A stretch of 64,000 nt of DNA from an uncultured Clostridia bacterium. GTDB taxonomy: Bacteria; Bacillota; Clostridia; Oscillospirales; Ruminococcaceae. The DNA is taken from contig CANQOC010000004.1 of the NCBI GenBank assembly GCA_947625375.1, forward strand, positions 52,971 to 116,970, in the 5' to 3' direction. Both the position numbers and the translations under genes were made by a program. Shown one piece after another: positions 16,410 through 25,812 of this stretch. A model generated the notes under the pieces. The model had not been told where the DNA came from and ran no database searches. It saw nothing but the letters and a program-made list of their open reading frames with translations. Numbering within the stretch: position 1 is the stretch's first letter; each line of letters opens with the position of its first letter.

Positions 16410-17672
16410 TCAGATTATCAGCGACGGGTCGACGGACGGCGTCACGAGCGGCACGGGGCCGTCGAGCTCGACGTCGATTCCCTCTTTTTTCATCTCGCCG
16501 ACCATCGCGCGGACGTATTTTCCGTCGGGCGAGCACTGCATCGCCGCACAGGTGAACGCCCCGCCGATTGCGTTGACCTCGGTTATAAGTCCCTCGGACA
16601 CCCTGACGCAGGAATAAACCTCGGAGACATAGGGGTTCAGCGACTCGGGGAGGCATTTCCCGACATAGCTTACCGTCCCGCTTATCCTCCCGCCGCCCGG
16701 CCGCGCGAAGAAGCGGTGGATATCCTCGCGGGTTTTCAGCGAGTAAAGTGCCGAGAAAAGTCCGCGCATCGGCTGGAGCTGATTCAGCATGACGTCGCGG
16801 TCGCTGTTCAAAAACGCGACCCCGCGGCTGATGCTCCCGAGCTGTTCGACGCTGAGATTCCGGCTCTTCGACGGATATCTTATTGTGAACTCGTTTGCGA
16901 GCGAGTGATGGGCATTTTCGGCGGACAGCGCGCCGCGGTAGTTTCTCGCCATCGACACGGCGACGTCGAAATCTTCGTCGGCATGAAGCGAAAAAATCGC
17001 CTTCGCGAGAAACACCGCAAACATCGTCGCGGGACTGGCGTCGCTGATTTTGCTGTATCGGACGAAGGCCTCCTCGGGAAGCCTGAACTTAAAGAGCGTC
17101 GGCTCGCCGCCCGAAACGCCGTGCTCCGACATCAGGAACGCGCGGGAGGTGTCCGGCCTCGTGACGGTAATCGGGTTCGTCGGCATGGGGATATTGAGGA
17201 GCGGGTCGACGTCCTCGCCGTCCCTCAGCGGACTGTCCGGCATGATGATTCCGTCGGGCGAAATCCTCTCGCCATACTCCTCGAAGACGTAGCAATAAAG
17301 AAGCGTCTTAAGAAAATTCATCCAGCCGGTGCCGTCGGCGAGCGCATGGAAGCAGTCGAAGAAGAGGCGGTTTTTCTCATAGCCGAACGCGATGACGTGC
17401 CGGTTACTCTCCTCCGACCCGAGGACGAACGGCGCGCTCCCCTCGCGGATTACGACCTGCCGCGGGTTATGCGTGATTTTCAGGAACGGGTCGCCCCCGA
17501 CCTCGTCGAACCGGACCGCAAAATAGGGGTAGCGGACGATTGCCCGGTCGAGCGCACGCCTCAGCGCTGCCGGTCCGACCTCGTCCTTCAGCACAATTTC
17601 GATTCTTATCGGCAGGACCTCTTTTCCCCGCGGGTTGCAGAGCAAAATCGCCGCCGACGGACTGTTTCTCAT
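16410..17672 (-). CDS. HxxxD-type (condensation/alcohol acetyltransferase-like) acyltransferase
   Basis: A 420-residue member of the CoA-dependent acyltransferase superfamily that includes NRPS condensation domains, alcohol acetyltransferases and PapA5-like enzymes. The catalytic motif H109-A-L-A-D113-G is intact, and the DAIVRYPYFAVRF-like N-terminal region is typical. No carrier-protein or NRPS genes are near, so a free-standing O- or N-acyltransferase is more likely. It lies directly upstream of the acyltransferase/GT8 operon but is a separate transcription unit with its own promoter and terminator. A role in the same envelope lipid pathway is an inference from position. Confidence 0.8.
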   Translation of the reverse strand: MRNSPSAAILLCNPRGKEVLPIRIEIVLKDEVGPAALRRALDRAIVRYPYFAVRFDEVGGDPFLKITHNPRQVVIREGSAPFVLGSEESNRHVIAFGYEKNRLFFDCFHALADGTGWMNFLKTLLYCYVFEEYGERISPDGIIMPDSPLRDGEDVDPLLNIPMPTNPITVTRPDTSRAFLMSEHGVSGGEPTLFKFRLPEEAFVRYSKISDASPATMFAVFLAKAIFSLHADEDFDVAVSMARNYRGALSAENAHHSLANEFTIRYPSKSRNLSVEQLGSISRGVAFLNSDRDVMLNQLQPMRGLFSALYSLKTREDIHRFFARPGGGRISGTVSYVGKCLPESLNPYVSEVYSCVRVSEGLITEVNAIGGAFTCAAMQCSPDGKYVRAMVGEMKKEGIDVELDGPVPLVTPSVDPSLII

Positions 17673-17742
17673 AGTATCGACTCCTTTTCGGAATTTGGGC
17701 GGAAGTCCGCCGCCCCGCGCCGCATCAAACGCGCATACTGTT

Positions 17743-17771
17743 ATTTTAGAATATCCTGCGTTTCAAGTCAA
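17743..17771 (-). promoter_or_regulatory. Promoter of HxxxD acyltransferase
   Basis: TTGACT, a 17-base spacer and TAAAAT on the minus strand, 70 bases before the start codon. Confidence 0.8.
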
Positions 17772-17872
17772 CTGCCGGATACGGCGGATATTCGGCGTGA
17801 ACGGCGGGACAGGAATTATAAAACCGCGCACGGGCAAGGCGCGCGGGGTATGCGATTATATCAATCCGTAAC

Positions 17873-18580
17873 CTATATATCAAACGAAAACACATTCGGG
17901 ACTGAGGCGGCGCCGAAGGTCTTAATCGCCATTCGGTACATCGCCTTGGCGTGGATTCGGTCATGCCAAATAAACCGCCTCAGCAGCTTTTTCAGCGACC
18001 ATTCCTCGTCATAGCTGCCGGTGAAGACGGTGTTTTTCAGAAAGTCCGGACGACGTTCAAGCGCCTCAAATCCGCGCTCGCGGCAGTCAAGAATCGTCCC
18101 GCCGTTATCTGTGAAAACATCAATCTCGCCGAAGTAATATTCGTTGACATTTTTGGTGTGCTCATACATCTCGGCGGCGGTGCGCGGAACATGTCCGTAA
18201 AAGGTCTTTCTTTCGGGCAGGCAGCTTTTATTTTTGTCCGGAACCGCCGAATAAAGCGCCAGAAAATCGCGCGCGGACTTGAGCGCAAGCGCCTTGAGGC
18301 GGACGTATTCGTCGGGGGTCATCACTCCCCTCTCGGAGTCGAAAATAACGTCGCTGTCGGCGTCGGAGACGGTCAGCGCGGACGCCTTTTCCTGCACGAT
18401 TTCGCACTCAATCGGCCCGCAGGGCGCGCCTCCCGACCAGCTTATATATGAGCGGATTTCGCCCGGCATTTTCCGCAGCGCCTCCTCCCGCGAAGCGCCG
18501 CGCGCATACGCGCCGACGAACTCGGCCGCGAACAGCAAACTGTCGCCGCCGTTGTGCTCTAAGATGCAGGGAGTGGACAT
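17873..18580 (-). CDS. DinB-like domain protein
   Basis: A 235-residue protein whose C-terminal half looks like the DinB/YfiT four-helix metal-binding fold: a YEHTKNVNEYYF helix supplies one histidine, and WHDRIHAKAMYRMA near the C-terminus supplies the paired histidines. The N-terminal 60 residues (EFVGAYARGASREEAL...) resemble HicB-like or small antitoxin-type strands fused to the domain. DinB relatives include thiol-S-transferases and proteins of unknown function. It is a single gene with a strong promoter. The fold is likely; activity is unknown. Confidence 0.65.
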   Translation of the reverse strand: MSTPCILEHNGGDSLLFAAEFVGAYARGASREEALRKMPGEIRSYISWSGGAPCGPIECEIVQEKASALTVSDADSDVIFDSERGVMTPDEYVRLKALALKSARDFLALYSAVPDKNKSCLPERKTFYGHVPRTAAEMYEHTKNVNEYYFGEIDVFTDNGGTILDCRERGFEALERRPDFLKNTVFTGSYDEEWSLKKLLRRFIWHDRIHAKAMYRMAIKTFGAASVPNVFSFDI

Positions 18581-18614
18581 GGGAAGAGCCTCCTTGGGAA
18601 TTGTTGTGTTGAAA

Positions 18615-18644
18615 AGTATAGCATATAAGCGGGAGAGGTGTCAA
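18615..18644 (-). promoter_or_regulatory. Promoter of DinB-like gene
   Basis: TTGACA, an 18-base spacer and TATACT on the minus strand, 35 bases before the start codon. Confidence 0.85.
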
Positions 18645-18661
18645 GGGAAACGCCGCATCAA

Positions 18662-18720
18662 GATGTGGCCTAAGTGGCCACATCAAGAAGACATAAGTTA
18701 GAAGTCAGAGGTCAGAATTT
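18662..18720. repeat. R5 repeat, truncated copy
   Basis: GATGTGGCC-taag-TGGCCACATC palindrome followed by a 7-bp tract (AGAAGTCAGAGGTCAGAA). The GTCGCC hairpin and tail found in copies at 4904 and 50233 are missing. Confidence 0.7.
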
Positions 18721-18760
18721 GTATGACCGACCGTCCGGGCAATCCGCTCTCCGATTGCTC

Positions 18761-18789
18761 TTGCATTTTCCCCTCCGTTCGGGTATAAT
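18761..18789 (+). promoter_or_regulatory. Promoter of first MATE gene
   Basis: TTGCAT, a 17-base spacer and a perfect TATAAT, 33 bases before the ATG. Confidence 0.88.
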
Positions 18790-18821
18790 TATCCTGAAAT
18801 AATGTGAAAAAGAGTGGTCGA

Positions 18822-20192
18822 ATGGAAGATACACAGAAAACACAGCTTTTTGAGCGGACGGCGGTGCCGAAGGCGGTGATGACGCTCGCGGTGCCGACGG
18901 TTCTGAGCTCGCTCGTGATGGTGCTTTATAACCTCGCGGACACTTATTTCGTCGCACAGCTTAACGACTCGATTCAGAACTCGGCGGTCACGCTTGCGGC
19001 GCCGGTGCTTTTGGCGTTTAACGCAATAAATAACCTGTTCGGCGTCGGCGTGTCGAGCATGATGAGCCGCGCGCTCGGTCGGAAGGACTATGAAACCGTC
19101 TACCAAAGCTCGGCGCTCGGGTTCTATTGCTCGCTGTTCTCGGCGGCGGCATTTTCGGTGCTGTACACCGTCTTCCGAACGCCGTTCCTGACAGTGCTCG
19201 GCGCGGATTCGTCGACATCGGCGGCGACGGCGGAATACTTAAAATGGACAGTGACCTGCGGCGCGGTGCCGTCAATCCTCAACGTCGTCCTTGCGTATCT
19301 CGTCCGGAGCGAGGGCTCGTCGCTCCACGCGAGCGTCGGCACGATGAGCGGGTGCATCTTAAACATTATCCTTGACCCGATTTTTATTCTCCCTTGGGGA
19401 CTCGGAATGGGCGCGGCGGGCGCGGGCCTCGCGACATTCATCTCGAACTGCGCTGCATGCGGGTATTTCTTCGTGCTTCTGTACATAAGGCGCGGGCGGA
19501 CTTATGTCTGCATCAGTCCGAAAAAGCTGAAGTTTAAAAGGTCGATTATCCTCGGGATATGTGAGGTCGGAATTCCCGCGTCAATCCAGAATTTGCTGAA
19601 CGTGACCGGAATGACCGTCCTCAACAACTTCACCGCCGACTTCGGCTCGGACGCGGTCGCGGCGATGGGGATATCGCAGAAGCTCAACATGATTCCGGTG
19701 CAGATTGCGCTCGGTTTTTCACAGGGCATAATGCCGCTCGTCGGGTATAACTACGCGTCGGGCGACGTCGGGCGGATGAAGAAGTCGATTCTGTTCGCGG
19801 GGAAGATTATGGCCGCGTTCATGGCGGCCGTGACGGTCGGTTATTACATCGGCGCGGGGCGGCTCTCGGCGCTGTTCATGGAGAATCCGGCGGTCGTCGC
19901 CTACGGCACGAGGTTCCTGCGCGGACTCTGCCTCGCGATGCCGTTTTTGTGCATGGACTTTTTGGGCGTCGGCGTCTTTCAGTCATGCGGACTCGGGAAA
20001 AACGCGCTTTTGTTCGCGATACTCCGAAAAATCGTCCTCGAAATTCCGGCTCTGTTTATCCTCAACCGGCTGTTCCCGCTCTACGGTCTGGCGTATGCGC
20101 AGGTCGTCGCCGAGGTCGTCCTCGCCGCCGCGGCGGTGCTGACCGTTTGGGGGATTATCAGACAGCTTGAAAAGGACGGAGGGAAGAGGTGA
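18822..20192 (+). CDS. MATE family efflux transporter (1 of 3)
   Basis: A 456-residue multidrug and toxin extrusion transporter with about 12 membrane segments in two MatE halves, expected to expel cationic compounds using sodium or proton gradients. The opening PKAVMTLAVPTVLSSLVMVLYNLADTYFV and the second half (GICEVGIPASIQNLLNVTG) are diagnostic. The ATG at 18822 follows GAGTGG; a GTG six codons upstream is less likely. It has no divergent AraC regulator, unlike the other two MATE genes in the window. Sixty bases downstream lies a gene for a putative metalloprotein that may be cotranscribed. Confidence 0.93.
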   Translation: MEDTQKTQLFERTAVPKAVMTLAVPTVLSSLVMVLYNLADTYFVAQLNDSIQNSAVTLAAPVLLAFNAINNLFGVGVSSMMSRALGRKDYETVYQSSALGFYCSLFSAAAFSVLYTVFRTPFLTVLGADSSTSAATAEYLKWTVTCGAVPSILNVVLAYLVRSEGSSLHASVGTMSGCILNIILDPIFILPWGLGMGAAGAGLATFISNCAACGYFFVLLYIRRGRTYVCISPKKLKFKRSIILGICEVGIPASIQNLLNVTGMTVLNNFTADFGSDAVAAMGISQKLNMIPVQIALGFSQGIMPLVGYNYASGDVGRMKKSILFAGKIMAAFMAAVTVGYYIGAGRLSALFMENPAVVAYGTRFLRGLCLAMPFLCMDFLGVGVFQSCGLGKNALLFAILRKIVLEIPALFILNRLFPLYGLAYAQVVAEVVLAAAAVLTVWGIIRQLEKDGGKR

Positions 20193-20251
20193 CCGGCTGC
20201 CGATTCGGCGCTGAGGAGGCATTTTTCGATGCTTTCGGAGGTTAGTTTATT

Positions 20252-21118
20252 ATGAAAATTATTGATACATACTCCACGCTTCTGACGGCGTATGACGGAG
20301 AGAATTTTTCGTTTGAAAGGTGGAAGAGGTATATTGATTCGGAGCTGCCGGAGCTTTATCCGGTGGTCGTCGAGGACGCAAAACAAGCGCTTGCGGACGG
20401 CGGCGGCATTGACGAAGGCGGATACTCGGCAGTGCTGAACGGCGTCGTGAAAAACCGGGAAAAGCTCGAAGAAGCGCATAAATCCTTCGTCCGGGCGACG
20501 GAGAATTTGGAGAAAGCTATATATGAGCGCTTCGGAAAAAGCCTTGACGTCACGGTCGTTTTTTATATCGGACTCTGCAACGGCGCCGGGTGGGTGACGG
20601 AATACCGAGGGAGGACCGCGATTCTTCTCGGCGTTGAAAAAATCGTCGAGCTCGGCTGGTGCGGGTTCGGCGACATGTGCGGATTGATATATCACGAGCT
20701 CGGGCACGTCTATCAGAAGCAGTACGGCGTTTTGGAGCGCAAATTTGATAAAAACTCGGATTCGTTTCTCTGGCAGCTCTTCACCGAGGGCGTCGCGATG
20801 TGCTTTGAGCAGGAAATCGTCGGCGACGGCGGGTTCTATCATCAGGACAAGGGCGGCTGGAAGGAATGGTGCGAGAGGAATTTTGAGAAGATTCGTGCGG
20901 ACTTCGCGGCGGATTTGCCATCAATGACTCGCGCAAACCAGCGCTATTTCGGCGATTGGGCCGACTACCGCGGAAAAGGCGACGTCGGCTATTACCTCGG
21001 CTGCCGGTTTGTGCGGTACATTCTCGGGTCATGCGCTTTTGACGAGGTCATCGGCTTCGATATCGGCAGAGTCCGGGAGATGTTCGAGGGGTTCTGTGCG
21101 GACAGAACGTATGATTGA
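20252..21118 (+). CDS. Putative zinc metallopeptidase-like protein (HELGH)
   Basis: A 288-residue protein I do not recognise as a named family. It carries Y-H148-E-L-G-H152-V-Y, a classic zinc-binding HExxH inside a hydrophobic helix, and a glutamate 27 residues later (F-T-E179-G) in a position suitable as third ligand, as in gluzincins. The N-terminal 90 residues are charged and helical. There is no signal peptide, so it is probably cytoplasmic. It follows the MATE gene by 60 bases with no promoter recognised. The peptidase assignment rests on the motif only; some proteins with this pattern are inactive. Confidence 0.6.
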   Translation: MKIIDTYSTLLTAYDGENFSFERWKRYIDSELPELYPVVVEDAKQALADGGGIDEGGYSAVLNGVVKNREKLEEAHKSFVRATENLEKAIYERFGKSLDVTVVFYIGLCNGAGWVTEYRGRTAILLGVEKIVELGWCGFGDMCGLIYHELGHVYQKQYGVLERKFDKNSDSFLWQLFTEGVAMCFEQEIVGDGGFYHQDKGGWKEWCERNFEKIRADFAADLPSMTRANQRYFGDWADYRGKGDVGYYLGCRFVRYILGSCAFDEVIGFDIGRVREMFEGFCADRTYD

Positions 21119-21227
21119 CAAGCATTTTCGGATTATGGCGCATATCCTAAAATTACGGAAACGGGTGACGAACAAAGGCGCGGGAGGCCGCGTGTATTAT
21201 ATATCAAAAAAAGAAAAGGAGAAGGAC

Positions 21228-21818
21228 ATGAATTTTGACATCAAAAAAATGAGCTGGACGAGGGAGCCGGCGGACTTTCGGATTTCGGACGGAAAAATCG
21301 AGATTATCACAAAGCCGAACACCGACCTTTGGCAGAGGACCTATTATCACTTTATCAACGACAACGCGCCGGTTTTGCAGACCGAGACCGACGAGAAATT
21401 TTTCTCGTTTACGGTCAGGACCGAGTTCGAGAGCCGGGTGCGGTTCGACCAGTGCGGCGTGGTGATGTATCTCGACGGCGAAAACTGGCTGAAAGCCTCG
21501 ATTGAGTACGAAAACGAGCGGTTCCAGCACCTTGGAAGCGTCGTCACGAACGGCGGCTATTCGGATTGGGCGACGACCGAAATCGACGCCGGCGTTAAGT
21601 CGATGTGGTACCGACTGAGCCGGCGCGAGGACGACTATTGCATCGAGTGCTCGGACGACGGCGAGGTATTCCGGCAGATGCGCATCTGCCACGTCCACAA
21701 GGGCGGCGGGCGGATTCGCTTCGGGATATACGCGTGCAGCCCCGGGGAGTCGTCCTTTAAGGCGACGTTCACGAATATGGAGATGAGCGAGTGCAGGTGG
21801 AAGGGGTGGGGGGAATGA
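21228..21818 (+). CDS. DUF1349 domain protein
   Basis: A 196-residue protein matching the DUF1349 beta-sandwich family (concanavalin-like fold), including FFSFTVRTEFESRVRFDQCGVVMYLDGENWLKASIEYENE and the late FGIYACSP strand. Family members are often near carbohydrate or stress genes, but biochemistry is unsettled. The start ATG follows AAAGGAGAAGG; upstream in-frame codons overlap the preceding gene and lack a ribosome-binding site. It converges with the ABC pair downstream. Confidence 0.82.
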   Translation: MNFDIKKMSWTREPADFRISDGKIEIITKPNTDLWQRTYYHFINDNAPVLQTETDEKFFSFTVRTEFESRVRFDQCGVVMYLDGENWLKASIEYENERFQHLGSVVTNGGYSDWATTEIDAGVKSMWYRLSRREDDYCIECSDDGEVFRQMRICHVHKGGGRIRFGIYACSPGESSFKATFTNMEMSECRWKGWGE

Positions 21819-21858
21819 GGTTTTTAGACCCATACTCCCCTGCTGCGGCTCCCGCCCC

Positions 21859-23739
21859 TCATTCCTCCCCCTCATAATACCTCGCCTGGGCGTCCCAGAG
21901 CTGTTTATATCTTCCCGCCGCGCAGATAAGGCTGTCGTGGGTGCCGTGCTCAATTATCCCGCCGTCCTCAAAAACGAGTATCTCCCTGCAAAAGCGGCAG
22001 CTCGAAAGCCTGTGGCTTATATAAATCGCGGTGCGGTCGCCGACGATTTCGTCGAAGTTCTTGTAGATTTCCGCTTCGGCTACGGGGTCGAGGCTCGCGG
22101 TGGGTTCGTCGAGGACGATGAACGGCGCGTCTTTATAGAGGGCGCGGGCAATCGCGATTTTCTGTGACTCTCCGCCCGAAATCACTATGCCGTCCTCGTC
22201 AAAATCCTTGCCGAGCCATGTCTCCAAGCCGTCGGGAAGCTCTTTCAGACGCTCGCCGAAACCCGCGTCCTCAAGGCATTTTACCGCGCGCGGTTCGTCG
22301 ACGTCGCAGGAACCCGCGACATTCTGCCCGAGCTTGTGCGACATCAGCCAGAAATCCTGAAAAACAACCGAGAATATCGCTATGTATTCGTCGTAGCGGT
22401 ATTTTTTTATGTCCACGCCGTTCAGAAGAATTTCCCCCTCCTGCGGGTCGTAGAGACGGCATAAAAGCTTTATGAACGTCGATTTTCCCGAGCCGTTCTC
22501 GCCGACGACCGCAAGCTTTGTCCCGACCTCGAATTTCACCGAAACATGCCTCAGCGCCCATCTGTCGGAATTCGGGTATTTAAAGCTCACGTCCTTAAAC
22601 TCGACGTTGTATTTTCTGTCACGCCGCTTTTCGGTCGTGAGTGTGCCCCGGTACATCTTGTTCGGAATGTCCAAAAGCTCGAAAATATCCTTCAAAAACT
22701 TCGCGTTTACGCGGAAAACCTCAAGAATAAGTATAACGCTCATGATTCCTTCGACAAGGTTTGTGACCGCGCCGACATACTGCGTGACCTCGCCCAAGCC
22801 GAACGCTCCGCCCAGCGCCTTAAGGCATACAAAGAGATAAATGACGCACATCATAAGCTTTTCGCCAAATGTCGTGCCTATCTGCATAAGTCCGCCGACG
22901 CCCTTGTTGTGCCTGTCAAAAATGCCCCCCGGAAACCACGGAGTATCGCCCTTTACCCAGCAGTAATGCTTTAAAAACCCCTCGCTTTGATTATACATTC
23001 TGTAATCGACCATCGAATCGGGGTCAATTCGCAAGAAATTGAAATGCCCGAAGAGCCTGTTTCCGAATCTCGCCTTGTCCGCAAGCGACGCGACCTTTTC
23101 CTGATTTATCGACTGCAAAATCGGTGACACCGCCGCGCTCATAAACATCAGCGCCAAGAATCCCAGCACCACAAGCGGATTGTTCAAAAACGCGAATGGA
23201 CTGCCCTCGGGGACCTTGTTTACGATAAGTCCCACCGACATCGCCACCGCGCCCAAGACCTTGAAGGAGTTGGATGCAAACACTTCAAAATTCGCCTGAA
23301 TTATCGAAAAACCCCAACCCGACCAGTTGCGATTTTGTGATATCTGGTCTCTTAAGTCCCGAACGCGCTGGTCCTCGACGTCGCTGTAGTCCATCGACAT
23401 GAATTTCTCGTCCTCGATGCGGTTCATGTTGTTCCAGAAGTTTGTCGCTCTGACCTCGTAGGCGTGATACATTACGCCGTTGATTATCGCGAAAACCGCC
23501 GTCGAGATTACTTGGAACGCCGCCCAGAAGATGAGCTTTTCCAAGCGCCGCTCGCCGGCAAGCTCGCCGATGAGCCTTGCGGTCACAAACAGCGTTGCAT
23601 AGGAAAACACCGTATTAAAAAGCGCCTTTAATGTGACATACGGGAACATCAGTTTATTTTTTGAATTTAAGAGCTTTATCGCCCTGACGTTTATCTTAAA
23701 CGCCTCTTTCCAAGGCATTTTATCAGATTTATTTGACAT
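21859..23739 (-). CDS. ABC transporter half-exporter (TMD-NBD), second of pair
   Basis: A 626-residue fused membrane/ATPase half-transporter. The N-terminal 300 residues carry about six hydrophobic segments. The ATPase domain has Walker A GENGSGKST, signature ISGGESQ, Walker B FIVLDEPTASLDP and an H-loop YISHR. With its neighbour it should form a heterodimeric exporter. The ATG follows GGAGGAGAAAA; a longer in-frame reading would run into a 7-bp repeat tract in the gap (23765-23836). It lies downstream of an Agr-like response regulator/kinase pair and so may export or resist a peptide, which is an inference. Confidence 0.92.
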   Translation of the reverse strand: MSNKSDKMPWKEAFKINVRAIKLLNSKNKLMFPYVTLKALFNTVFSYATLFVTARLIGELAGERRLEKLIFWAAFQVISTAVFAIINGVMYHAYEVRATNFWNNMNRIEDEKFMSMDYSDVEDQRVRDLRDQISQNRNWSGWGFSIIQANFEVFASNSFKVLGAVAMSVGLIVNKVPEGSPFAFLNNPLVVLGFLALMFMSAAVSPILQSINQEKVASLADKARFGNRLFGHFNFLRIDPDSMVDYRMYNQSEGFLKHYCWVKGDTPWFPGGIFDRHNKGVGGLMQIGTTFGEKLMMCVIYLFVCLKALGGAFGLGEVTQYVGAVTNLVEGIMSVILILEVFRVNAKFLKDIFELLDIPNKMYRGTLTTEKRRDRKYNVEFKDVSFKYPNSDRWALRHVSVKFEVGTKLAVVGENGSGKSTFIKLLCRLYDPQEGEILLNGVDIKKYRYDEYIAIFSVVFQDFWLMSHKLGQNVAGSCDVDEPRAVKCLEDAGFGERLKELPDGLETWLGKDFDEDGIVISGGESQKIAIARALYKDAPFIVLDEPTASLDPVAEAEIYKNFDEIVGDRTAIYISHRLSSCRFCREILVFEDGGIIEHGTHDSLICAAGRYKQLWDAQARYYEGEE

Positions 23740-23764
23740 TTTTCTCCTCCTGCCGTAAATTTTG

Positions 23765-23836
23765 ACATGGTCTGATTTCTGACTGTCTGTCAATCCGTTT
23801 TCTTCTGTCTTCTGACAATCTGACCTCTGTCCTCTA
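23765..23836. repeat. Degenerate 7-bp tract between ABC genes
   Basis: Units of the TCTGACT/TCTGTCT/TCTGACA type fill the intergenic gap between the two ABC half-transporters and touch the end of the upstream gene. Confidence 0.65.
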
Positions 23837-25678
23837 AACGGCCTCCTCTTTGTTGAAATTCTCTTGATAATACCTCGCCTGAATCCGGAACAGCTCCGCA
23901 TATTCACCGCCGAGCTTCAGAAGCGCCTCGTGGGTGCCCTCCTCGGCGATTTTGCCGTCCTTAAGATATAAAATCCTGTCGCAGAACTGAGTCGAGGCGA
24001 GGCGGTGGGAGATAAAGAGCGAGGTTTTCCCCTCGGTCATGGCGTTGTATTTTTCATACATGTCCCGCTCCGCCAAGGGGTCGAGCGCCGCGGTCGGCTC
24101 GTCCAAAGCAAGGATTTTTCCGCTTTTATAGAGCGCCCTTGCGAGCATCAGCCGCTGAGTCTGTCCGCCCGAGAGCACGACGCCGTCGAGATAGACCTCC
24201 CGCCCGAGGTGGGTGTTGATTCCGTCGGGCAGGTCATCGACCGCCTTGGTCAGTCCCGCCTTTTCGAGACAGTCGCGAACGCGCGGCAGGTCGATATCAG
24301 TCGCAGACTGCGCGACCGTTTCGGCGACGGTGATGTCGTACATATTAAAATGCTGGAACACCGCCGAGAACAGCTTATAATACTCGGCGCGGTTGAATTT
24401 TCTGATGTCGGTCCCGTTGAGCATGACCCTCCCCTCGTCGGGGTCCAAAAGACCGGTGACGAGCTTTATAAGCGTGGTCTTGCCTGCTCCGTTGAGTCCG
24501 ACGATTGCTATCTTTTCGCCCGGCTTTATGCATAGGTTCATGCCGTCGATGATTTTTTTGTCCGACTCGGGATAGGCGTAGCTGACGTTTTCGAGCCTTA
24601 TTTCGTATGTATAGCTGTCGGGGATTTTCTCGCCCCCGCCGAAATTATAAGGCTCGGGATAATTCAGGAATTCGAGCACAGCCGAAAAGTCGAGGCACTT
24701 GTTTTTAAGGTCCAAAAAGTCGTTGAGTATGCCGCTGAACCGCCCGTTGAACGAGTTCACCGCCGAGAAGTAGAGCATGAATTCCGCCGCGCTCATTCCG
24801 TTTTCGATGCACATTTTCAGCAGTATGAAGATGACCGCGCCGCTGCGCAGAAATTCGATTATCATGCTCGAAAATGTCCCGATAAGATAGAATTTATGCT
24901 CCCTTCGGGCATATGCCTCCTTTGCGGCAAAGGCCTTGTCGGTCAGGCGGTTTATCCAGCTTGCAAGGCTGAAAAGGCGGATATCCTTTGCGACCGAAAG
25001 CTGACTCGGCAGTCCCTGCAAATACCACGCCTGACGGTCGATGTGCGAAAGCTCCTCACGGTGGCGGTAGTTGTATTTGTAGACATAGCTCGAAATCGCG
25101 AAGTCGGCGACGCTCAGGGCGACGGTCAGCGCGAAGATAAGCGGGTGAATGTGGGTGAGCATCGCCGTGAAGAAGACGAACATGAAGAGGTTTACGCCGA
25201 GATTCTGAAGCGTGTTCCATGTTCCCTCAGCGGCGGCGGAGTTGGAAGGGGTGGCGTTGTACGCCCGCTCGCCCGCCCGCAAAAATTTGTTGTCGAGGCA
25301 GTGGCAATAGGAGGTCGAGACGGTCTTGTCCGAAATCTCCTGCATGATTCTTGAGCGAAGCTCGACCTGATAACCCATCTTGAAGCCGTTTACGCCGATG
25401 CCGTTTCCGATATAGCTTACAATCGCGTCGGAGATAAAGCACCCGCCGATGAAGAACGCCGCGGTCAGAATAAGCTCCTTCGCGGTGCTGTGATTTTCAA
25501 GGCGCGAGAGTATCATCGGGGACATGTAGAACCCGAAGACCGCGCTTGAAATGTTGAACAGAATCTGGAAAAACAGCAGCACTATCGTCTCGGGGCGGTA
25601 TTTTCTTGCCCGCGAGAAGAAATAGCCGAGGCATTTGAGCATGCCGTACTGCGGCTTTTCGCGATTTTCCTTTGACAT
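23834..25678 (-). CDS. ABC transporter half-exporter (TMD-NBD), first of pair
   Basis: A 614-residue half-transporter with about six N-terminal membrane segments (residues 30-330) and an ATPase domain containing Walker A GLNGAGKTT, signature LSGGQTQ, Walker B ILALDEPTAALDP and H-loop FISHR. It is paralogous to the next gene but clearly diverged, as in heterodimeric exporters with one degenerate site; here both sites keep the catalytic glutamate. A terminator separates it from the upstream kinase gene, so expression is probably independent, with a TATGAT -10-like sequence just before it. Confidence 0.92.
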   Translation of the reverse strand: MSKENREKPQYGMLKCLGYFFSRARKYRPETIVLLFFQILFNISSAVFGFYMSPMILSRLENHSTAKELILTAAFFIGGCFISDAIVSYIGNGIGVNGFKMGYQVELRSRIMQEISDKTVSTSYCHCLDNKFLRAGERAYNATPSNSAAAEGTWNTLQNLGVNLFMFVFFTAMLTHIHPLIFALTVALSVADFAISSYVYKYNYRHREELSHIDRQAWYLQGLPSQLSVAKDIRLFSLASWINRLTDKAFAAKEAYARREHKFYLIGTFSSMIIEFLRSGAVIFILLKMCIENGMSAAEFMLYFSAVNSFNGRFSGILNDFLDLKNKCLDFSAVLEFLNYPEPYNFGGGEKIPDSYTYEIRLENVSYAYPESDKKIIDGMNLCIKPGEKIAIVGLNGAGKTTLIKLVTGLLDPDEGRVMLNGTDIRKFNRAEYYKLFSAVFQHFNMYDITVAETVAQSATDIDLPRVRDCLEKAGLTKAVDDLPDGINTHLGREVYLDGVVLSGGQTQRLMLARALYKSGKILALDEPTAALDPLAERDMYEKYNAMTEGKTSLFISHRLASTQFCDRILYLKDGKIAEEGTHEALLKLGGEYAELFRIQARYYQENFNKEEAV

Positions 25679-25714
25679 TATATCACTCCCTTTTTAGGAT
25701 GATTTTATCATAAC

Positions 25715-25746
25715 ACAAAAGTCCCCGAACGGATTATTCCGGGGAC
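25715..25746 (-). terminator. Terminator after GHKL kinase
   Basis: Minus-strand GTCCCCG...CGGGGAC followed by TTTTGT. Confidence 0.85.
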
Positions 25747-25812
25747 GAATTGCAGTTTTCGGGGGACAAAATGCACTCAGAGGTCAGAAATCGGAGGCTC
25801 GGATTGTCGGAA

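Noticed and set aside
16368..18014. 548-codon plus-strand open frame
   Set aside because: It covers the antisense of the HxxxD acyltransferase and runs over its promoter and terminator; no family features, very Arg-rich.
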